From: Membranipora membranacea
Taxonomy: Eukaryota; Bryozoa; Gymnolaemata; Cheilostomatida; Membraniporidae
Direction: 5' to 3'
NCBI GenBank assembly: GCA_914767715.1
Contig: OU612075.1
Location: forward strand, 15,068,001 to 15,132,000
Length of the DNA stretch: 64,000 bases
Position 1 is the first letter of the stretch, and each line of letters opens with the position of its first letter. Position numbers and translations under genes: made by a program. Under the pieces are notes generated by a model. That model saw nothing but the letters and a program-made list of their open reading frames with translations, did no database searches and was not told the DNA's origin. This document shows positions 48,401-64,000 of this stretch, piece after piece.

Positions 48401-51400
48401 AGGCTGTATTGCGTATCATATAAATGTTGTTTGAATACTCACTGACATTATAAGTCATACCAAAGTATACCATCGATACGATAAACCAGAGAAATATAAA
48501 TACAACTCCTAACTTCCTTAGATTAGGAGTTCTCCCGAGATCCAACACCGAATGTGATTTCTGAGTCTGAAATAAATAAAAAACAACAGATTTTCAACTA
48601 AGGTAAATAGTCCAGATTAATTCTGGAAGATGCCTCACAACCACTCTTTTTATTAAAAAGATATGGAGCACTGACAAGGGAAATAAACTGCACCTCATTT
48701 TATTGCACAATAAATTGGTTAGGGCATAATACTTTTTCAAGACTACTGTTGCACCTCAGGTAGTTTTATTAGTAGCTGGGCTAGTCAATATCATGCAAAT
48801 CTACTCCAGTCTTGAATTAATCAGAGGCCGCACAAACGCAGAAAAATACCATTATGGACAGTTCTGCCATTGCTTTTTTCTGGATAATATTTTGTAGGCT
48901 TTTAATGAACTATCATTTCGAGCTTGGTACTTATAGTGATGACATTATTAGGTCATGTGACATACTGCGCTTAAAAAACCCATATATCTAATAAGCTTGC
49001 TATATGAAACTCAAAGATGCTTAGAGTTAAGAAAGAATGTGTTCAGAACTTGATAATTCGACCACACGGTAGTTATTAAAGGAATGCATTTAAGCTAATA
49101 TGAGAGTTGGAGACGTTAAAAAGGTGTGCAGTGATAAATACTATAAGACGTACATTATTAGGATCGTCCTCCACTGGCGCTATTCTGATACTGGCCGGCA
49201 TGTGCTTGCCGTTTATCTTAGCAGAATACCTAAAGTACTTGAGCACCTTGTCCATTTTACCATGAGTTAGTAACCATCGGGGAGACTCGGGTAAAAATCT
49301 GTAAGCAATAAGCAAAGAGTGTGTCGAGAAGAGAGAAATAAGAAGAGGTTCCGAAAAAATTTTAGTACATGCATAACATTCCTAGACTGGGTTAGGATGA
49401 AGAATATAACAATCATAACAGTTAAATTAACAAACACCAGGTCCATTTGGGAACAGTTAGGAATGAGCAAGAAGTGTACAGAGAGAACTAGTGCTAGAGA
49501 TCACAGTTAATAAACTATCTCTGTTAGTATCGCATGCACTGTGATGAAGCTACCATGCATTATTATCTTATGATTTCAACATATACTACTGGATTATAGA
49601 AGAACAGTTACATGGATCATCTGATACACAACTAGAGCTGAGTATCTATACAAGATAATACCTAGTACTCATGTCTTCTTAGTCAAAATAACTTACAGTG
49701 CGTAGGTTAAATAGAATAGGTGGAAGAGAGTTATGTAGAGCTGAAACGGTCTCCAATTGGGATTGAGATAAAATATGAATCCGGATAGGATATAAGCAAT
49801 GCCATATGTTAGATCAGAGAATAATCCCAACGTGCCCCTGTGCTTTGGCTGAGCAAATTCACCACCTGAACAGACAATCAATACATCGATAACATAACTT
49901 ACAGTATGTATGTTAGATAGAAAATGTGGAACAGAGATATATAGAGCTGAAACGATCTCCAATTTGGATTTGCATAAAATATAAATCCACAGGCAAGATA
50001 GGCGATGCTATAAGTGGAATCTCCTATTATTCCTAGCATGCCCCTGTGCTGAGGTTTGGCGAATTCACCACCTGAAAACACATCCACAAAGCTGTCAGTT
50101 TGATAAGATCCACATTCAGATAAACAAAGATGTACTACAGGGGGAACTATACAAATTAATAACAAGACCCAGAGCATTGGGACTTAAAATTATCTGCTCA
50201 ATGCCAACAGTATGGCAGCATATATCTGCTAGAATCGGGCACAAACCTCAAATCAGCTAGTGCTTACCTGAAGTTTCCACTTTAATTGATAACAAATGCG
50301 GTCAAAATCTGTCTAGCTTTGAAACTATGTTATGCAACAAACAATATTATGATTTATGCAATAATTTTACCCAACAAAATTTTCTTAATTAAATAAGGCT
50401 AAGATGAGTATTTCAGAGTAGTGTAATGTTGACAGTAGACTAGACCGTACTCACACATGATGTAGCCAGCGTTGCGAGTACCGGCAGTTCCCATTCCCAC
50501 AAAAAATCGAGCTGCAGCATACACTTCATAGTTTGGAGCGTATGTGACGCCGAAGGAAGCTCCAAGTGTGAGCACAAAGGAGAGCATCAGTAGTAGCCGC
50601 CTCCCGTATCTGTAAATTTATAAATATGTAGTCAGTTATGGAAAATATCCGAGTAAAACCATCTAGGATCTCCTATTCAGCTGCTGAGAGATAGCACCAG
50701 GTATATTAGCCAGACTTAATAGCATATCACAGGAACAGAAAACATAATACGCTTGACTACTGCTTCAAGTGTGACTTTTTATCATATTGGTGTTGATGAG
50801 TAGCAATCCCCAAAGAAATCAAAGGTATGCATGCATTGATATATAAATTCAGTGTATAAATCAGTGTATGCATGTACTTCAATCTCCTCCTCCTTTCATT
50901 GTATTTTTTTTTGCAAGGCAAGTAATTTGTTTGATATTGCCTAACCAGTCCTGACTCATTCTCTTTTTTTGTAAATCAACTGGATGATGGGTCTTTGGCA
51001 TAAGATATAATCCCAGAGTAAGGATATAATATACATATGGTATTTCATAAGAAAATCATAAATTTTCTGTCTCACCTGTTTAACAATAAAAAAAGAGTTA
51101 TGAGTAAACAAAAGTTTGGCGGATTGGGCATATTTCTGCCATGTTGATAACTGACCTGTCTGAGAGGTCGCCCAGTACAAAACATCCAGTAAAGAATCCT
51201 AACATGTAGATAGTGGAGCTCAGACTTACAAGATAAGATTTATTGCATACCAGATTCCACTAAAATACAAACAGATACAAACAAATAATAAAAACAACAA
51301 TGCGTAACAGCTCACAGGCACTTGGGGTCAATTAGTTTAAGCGCTTCAACTGTGCATGGATAGCTGGTAGTAGCATTCATTTTAATATCAACCACTTTCC

Positions 51401-53218
51401 CCAAACGCTTAAAAGAGGGGTCAATGGATGGGATGGAGTCAATGGGACACAACAGGGATGTTTCGAGAGAGAGTTGCCTTTTTTAATCACAAATTGAAGA
51501 GAAACGAATGTGTGTTGTTCAACAAGGATTGAAAACTTGGCACCATGAAAATAATGTAACAATATTGGAAAACTGAATATGTTTCTGACGATAAGCTGAT
51601 ATAGGTACGTACCTCTGTGCCTATAGTACTGTTGTATATTGTAGTATTGTATACCCACTTATCACATGATATCTTAGTGTGGCTGGACTCTGAACCATTA
51701 GAGAATTTCTGGGTCATGTTATAGAAACATTTGTCTACAAAAAAGGGTAGGGATACACTCTGTGACAATAGGATTGTGATAACTTATCCAAATGACAATA
51801 GGAAATCTTGTGGACTTCAATCAGTTGGATTAGTCCACATGTGCTGATACCCCTATATATTGACATGATGATCACCATTATATGATGAGTTTGTGGTAAG
51901 CAGTATAAACATTAGTGTCATTAGGGAACTTACAAAGCAAAATGGCGTTCGTTCGAGATTGTGAGCAAGCAACAAGTTAAGTCTGCAAGTTGCAAGCCAG
52001 GCTTACTTACCATCCATTCTCGTCTTCAAAGGGCCAGAGATTCTAAATTATTTAATTATCATTATTATTAGCTTATAACAGGCCATAATACCAATCACTC
52101 CAGATAAAGAAAAAACATATCTTATCGCCCATAACCTTTGGCCTGAGGCATAATGGCACCATTAACAGCCTGAATATGAGCTCTACAGCCACATGGCCAT
52201 GATACTGATTTCACAGATCTTACCAGGATAATACAGAGTATAAGACAACGTCTCGTTAGACGTTACGTTCTTAGGTGTGACACAGACCTGACCTCCATCT
52301 CCTCCCTCAAACACTGATACCATGTTATTAAATCCACATGACATGGCAACCACTGACAGGAAAGCTAAAATATTAATATTATATATATATAAAGTGAAAA
52401 TAACAAAAAAGGTAATTTGATTAATAATTGGGTTGATTGCTGCTATGTTGATGTTGATGTTGAATGACAAAACTACATCAGTCAATTTCCATCATGATTC
52501 TTTTGAACGAGTACATTAATTACACACAATATTAAAACAAGGGACACAGGCTGGTGACCTGTGATAGGATTATGTTAAATGTTACTCACTAAAAAGGAAG
52601 AACTGGTAACGTCCAAAACCAACTTTCTCAACAGCCTCATCAAAAGTCCAGAATATGACATCAGATTCTTTGTTCCTGTTGACAGACAGATCTACACTGT
52701 GGGAGGCAGAGTTGGAGGCTGAGAACTCGACATCACTCCCAGCTCCCTCAGCTAACTCATCATCATCTAATAATCTCTTTCTCTCTAAAAACATGCAATA
52801 TAATATAATGCAATGTATAAAAAAATATAAACACATAATAGTTAAACAACACAAGAGCTAACATATCAATAAGAGAAGTGAGATGGTGTTTTCATATCAA
52901 ATTAAACCCTAAAAACCACACCTATTTTTGTTGGAATAATACTAGAGATCTTGACAGGAAGCATATAAGTTAAAATAAAGCTGACGGTAATATCATGTTT
53001 TGTTGAGATTAGAATGCATCTTTCTCAAGAAAACGCAAAAATCCAGCCTGTTATTCCTTACAAAGTTAAACCCAAGATATCAGCTTCCGATCATTTGATT
53101 TACGGTATTCAGGAGTTTGATTATAATGTGATATTGTTGCAAAGACAACCAAAACATGATTAGACAAACATATCATAAGGTAATGATATAAACCAGGCCA
53201 CCCTCGCTTACCGGTCAT
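45479..53218 (-). CDS. SLC22-family organic ion transporter (MFS)
   Basis: Exons in order: 53218-53212, 52784-52590, 52364-52224, 51734-51613, 51259-51156, 50609-50455, one of two alternatives (50071-49903 or 49865-49697), 49298-49154, 48566-48443, 48020-47856, 47561-47458, 46749-46672, 46294-46177, 45621-45479; 589 residues, all phases agree. This is a 12-segment major facilitator carrying organic cations, anions or zwitterions across the plasma membrane. Visible hallmarks: membrane segment 1 after FGRYQFF, a large N-glycosylatable extracellular loop with several Cys, WNLVCNKSYLVSLSS, the MFS signature GDLSDRYGRRLLL, FLPESPRWLL, LGRRPAIVGS, and PESLGRPLPDS at the end of segment 12. The N-terminus is acidic/Ser-rich and the C-tail is Cys/Arg then Asp/Ser-rich. 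Substrate cannot be told from sequence. Confidence 0.88.
47061..47393. repeat. 14-bp minisatellite flanking a TA-rich core
   Basis: Units of TACTGATACACTAG occur in two blocks (about 47061-47135 and 47300-47393) around ATATGATATATAT-type sequence, all in an SLC22 intron. Many units are exact. Confidence 0.85.
49697..49865 (-). other. SLC22 alternative exon B
   Basis: A 169-nt exon reading GEFAQPKHRGTLGLFSDLTY, then SGFIFYLNPNWRPFQLY and HLFYLTYA, with CAG acceptor and GTAAGT donor. Same length, phases and position in the fold (around membrane segments 5-6) as exon A at 49903-50071. The intron between A and B is only 37 nt. Confidence 0.8.
49903..50071 (-). other. SLC22 alternative exon A
   Basis: A 169-nt exon reading GEFAKPQHRGMLGIIGDSTY, then CGFIFYANPNWRSFQLY and HIFYLTYI. 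It is a tandem duplicate of exon B. Enters in phase 1 and leaves in phase 2, so A plus B together, or neither, shifts the frame. Confidence 0.8.
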
Positions 53219-53229
53219 TTTACAGCAGA

Positions 53230-54430
53230 ATATCTCTTGAAGAATTCCCAGCCACTTACAGTTTGATTACCGTACCACTGTGTATGTATTTCTTAGATGA
53301 CAGCCAACTCTTCAACTATAATTGAAAGCTTGGTAGTTAGATAAGAGGTCATGACGTCAGTAGTCTGTGTCTGATTTCACAAATGTGAAAACATAAGGAC
53401 ACAGAAGAGATTAATGAGACAGAGCTGGACATGACGATGAATGACTGGCACCCAATCAGAGGGGTAACATGTTCAATAAGGTGATTGGCTGCCTAACCAT
53501 AGAGTAGATGATGAATAAATCATCTTTTTTTTATTGCTTGCAAAGCTTTTTCTCATCAACTTCGGTGGGACATACCTATGGTGTGCTTGAAATAGTATCA
53601 AAGTCAATTAGAAGAGAAAAACCATTATAACCCATTATCAAATCAGAAACCCAAACAAGATATTGTTCAAAACCTGAAAGGCTGGTAAAATTTTGAATAA
53701 GAGATGGAAAGCATATTTTCAGACAACATAGAAGTGATTGTGTATTACTTGTTGAAATCTTTTGACCCCAAAGACAACATTACAAAATAAAGTACAGTTG
53801 CAAAATACCCTTTACCAGTGGTTCCTACATTTTGTAGCAGTGGGTGGATTGTGTATACCCACAAATGAGTTAGCAAAAGTGGAGAACTGAGGCTAGCATA
53901 CACGTTCCCCAACCATCGACCACACACACCCAACATGTATTCAGACAAGCAAACTTTGACTGCCATGCCTTTTGTTATACAACTCTCATAGGTGTCTTGG
54001 GACATGTCTCCCAGACATCGGCCCCCAGGGCCTATCCAACATACTACAGCATAACTGTACTTTATTTTGTAATGAAGATGAGGGCAAAGGCAATATCATT
54101 TGTTACCAGGAGTGATCTCTTTCTTGCTCAGTGTCACAAGTGTACCATGATAGATTCCCACGGAGTACCATCGCATACACTTGAGTTAACAGATAGTAGC
54201 AGTGAGCTGACAGCAATGAACTAAGCCCTGAGTCGGGTTTACTGCCAACAGCAGATGAAGATGGTTCAGCCCTCAAGAGGACTACTGACAAACGTTTATG
54301 TGGAAAAAGATATAGCTCCGACAAAATAAAAACCCTTATGACAAACTTTTAGCCCAATAAACTAGTTCACCGGTTAGCTAAATGAGGCATTAGGCATGAT
54401 TACATTCACTGGTTGACTTCTTCAAATGTA
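53230..54430. other. Intergenic region, probable SLC22 promoter
   Basis: Should contain the 5' UTR and promoter of the SLC22 gene, whose first coding exon is only seven bases. No convincing TATA box or other gene seen. Confidence 0.4.
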
Positions 54431-55176
54431 TTCAAATCCAAACCCGAGCTGATGAGATTTGCTTTCAAAACAACATTGACTCACTTGTGAGTTGGTCAAC
54501 AAAGAACAAAATGCCGTTCAACAGAACGAAATGTGAGGTGATTGTGTTCAATCAAGGTGCTACACCGCTCCCTCAGTACGCTATATCCGATCACTTATTA
54601 CAATGTGTTGATACCACTAAGTACCTTGGAGTCGTACTACAATCAGATCTGAAATTTAAGAAACATATATGTGACATTATGGGAAGCGCAAAAAAGACTC
54701 TAGGTTGTATAAAATACACGCTACATGGAGCTCCTGAGAAGGCAAAACTACTTGCGTACACGAGTTTATGCCGCCCTAAGCTTGAATATGCAGATGTACT
54801 CTGGGACCCGTCTGACAATGCCTCTATAGAGGATCTTGAACTAGTGCAAAACAAAGCAGTGAGATTCATAAAAAATATCAAAGGCAGACGTGGCGTCACA
54901 GAGGCACGTACTAGTCTTGGAATCCAGACTCTACAAGAGAGACGTAAAGCCCATAGAATATCACTCCTGATGAGAATTCTCTCGGACCAGAACAAACACG
55001 ATACCCTATCCGCTGACTATGACGAACTTGTAAACTGTAGATCGCAGGCAACTATGAAAACAAGGGCAGCTAAAAGAGGAGAGCCCACCTCTATCCAGGC
55101 ATCGTCTGCCGTTTATCATAACAGTTTCCTGCCACGAAGCATAAGGGACCTCCGGATAGGGTCCCAACAAAATTAA
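54430..55176 (+). mobile_element. LINE reverse-transcriptase C-terminal fragment
   Basis: About 235 codons are open up to a TAA at 55174-55176, starting inside a LINE polyprotein. Motifs: SWSTKNKMPFNRTKCEV, then TTKYLGVVLQSDLKFKKHI, LCRPKLEYADVLWDPS, and LVQNKAVRFIKN, the usual order at the end of Jockey/CR1-type reverse transcriptases. The catalytic YADD box and endonuclease are missing, so the copy is 5'-truncated. The lack of stops suggests a young insertion. No 3' tail or target duplication was recognised. Confidence 0.85.

Positions 55177-64000
<8,824 letters not shown>

Noticed and set aside
49697-50071. Transporter gene broken by a frameshifting exon duplication
   Set aside because: Each exon alone gives a full in-frame transporter, both have intact splice sites, and neither has decayed; alternative use explains it better.
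52011-52042. Extra SLC22 exon reading NLWPFEDENG before GTAAGT
   Set aside because: Its length breaks the phase between exons 52364-52224 and 51734-51613, which join perfectly without it.

Overview
The window comes from an animal nuclear genome. Genes are split by many short GT-AG introns (mostly 200-600 bp), promoters carry TATA boxes, AATAAA signals follow stop codons, and the conserved genes are metazoan membrane proteins (SLC22 and TMEM144 families). The DNA is AT-rich and fairly compact, with several transposon relics. This fits an invertebrate with a compact genome, possibly an early-branching one such as a sponge, but I cannot fix the species from sequence alone.

Layout. (1) 1589-11223, plus strand: a 17-exon gene for a TIR-domain protein with two membrane segments. 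(2) 14333-38092: four close paralogs (strands -,-,+,-) of a secreted, Lys/Ala/Gly-rich amphipathic-helical protein of 343-345 residues that I do not recognise. Each has the same seven coding exons, a 5' UTR intron, a TATA box and strongly biased C/G-ending codons. A fifth, diverged member lies at 41906-44432. Copies 2 and 3 form the arms of a large inverted repeat. (3) 45479-53218, minus strand: a complete SLC22-type transporter with two tandem 169-nt versions of one exon that look mutually exclusive. (4) 57680 to the end of the window, plus strand: TMEM144, cut by the window edge.

Transposable material lies between and within these genes: a minus-strand LINE split by a second LINE that carries a 10-bp target duplication and a long (AACCT)n tail; a hAT-type MITE with 8-bp target duplications, three GC-rich hairpins and a tRNA-like Pol III unit; a foldback element whose left arm carries a TTAA-flanked MITE while its right arm keeps the empty site; a MITE with 20-bp terminal repeats in a TMEM144 intron; and a LINE reverse-transcriptase remnant beside the transporter gene.

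The helical-protein array is the best candidate for something undescribed: shared promoters, optimised codons, local inverted duplication and apparent gene conversion point to a highly expressed secreted product under dosage selection. The genes do not otherwise form an obvious pathway; the TIR, SLC22 and TMEM144 genes look like independent neighbours.
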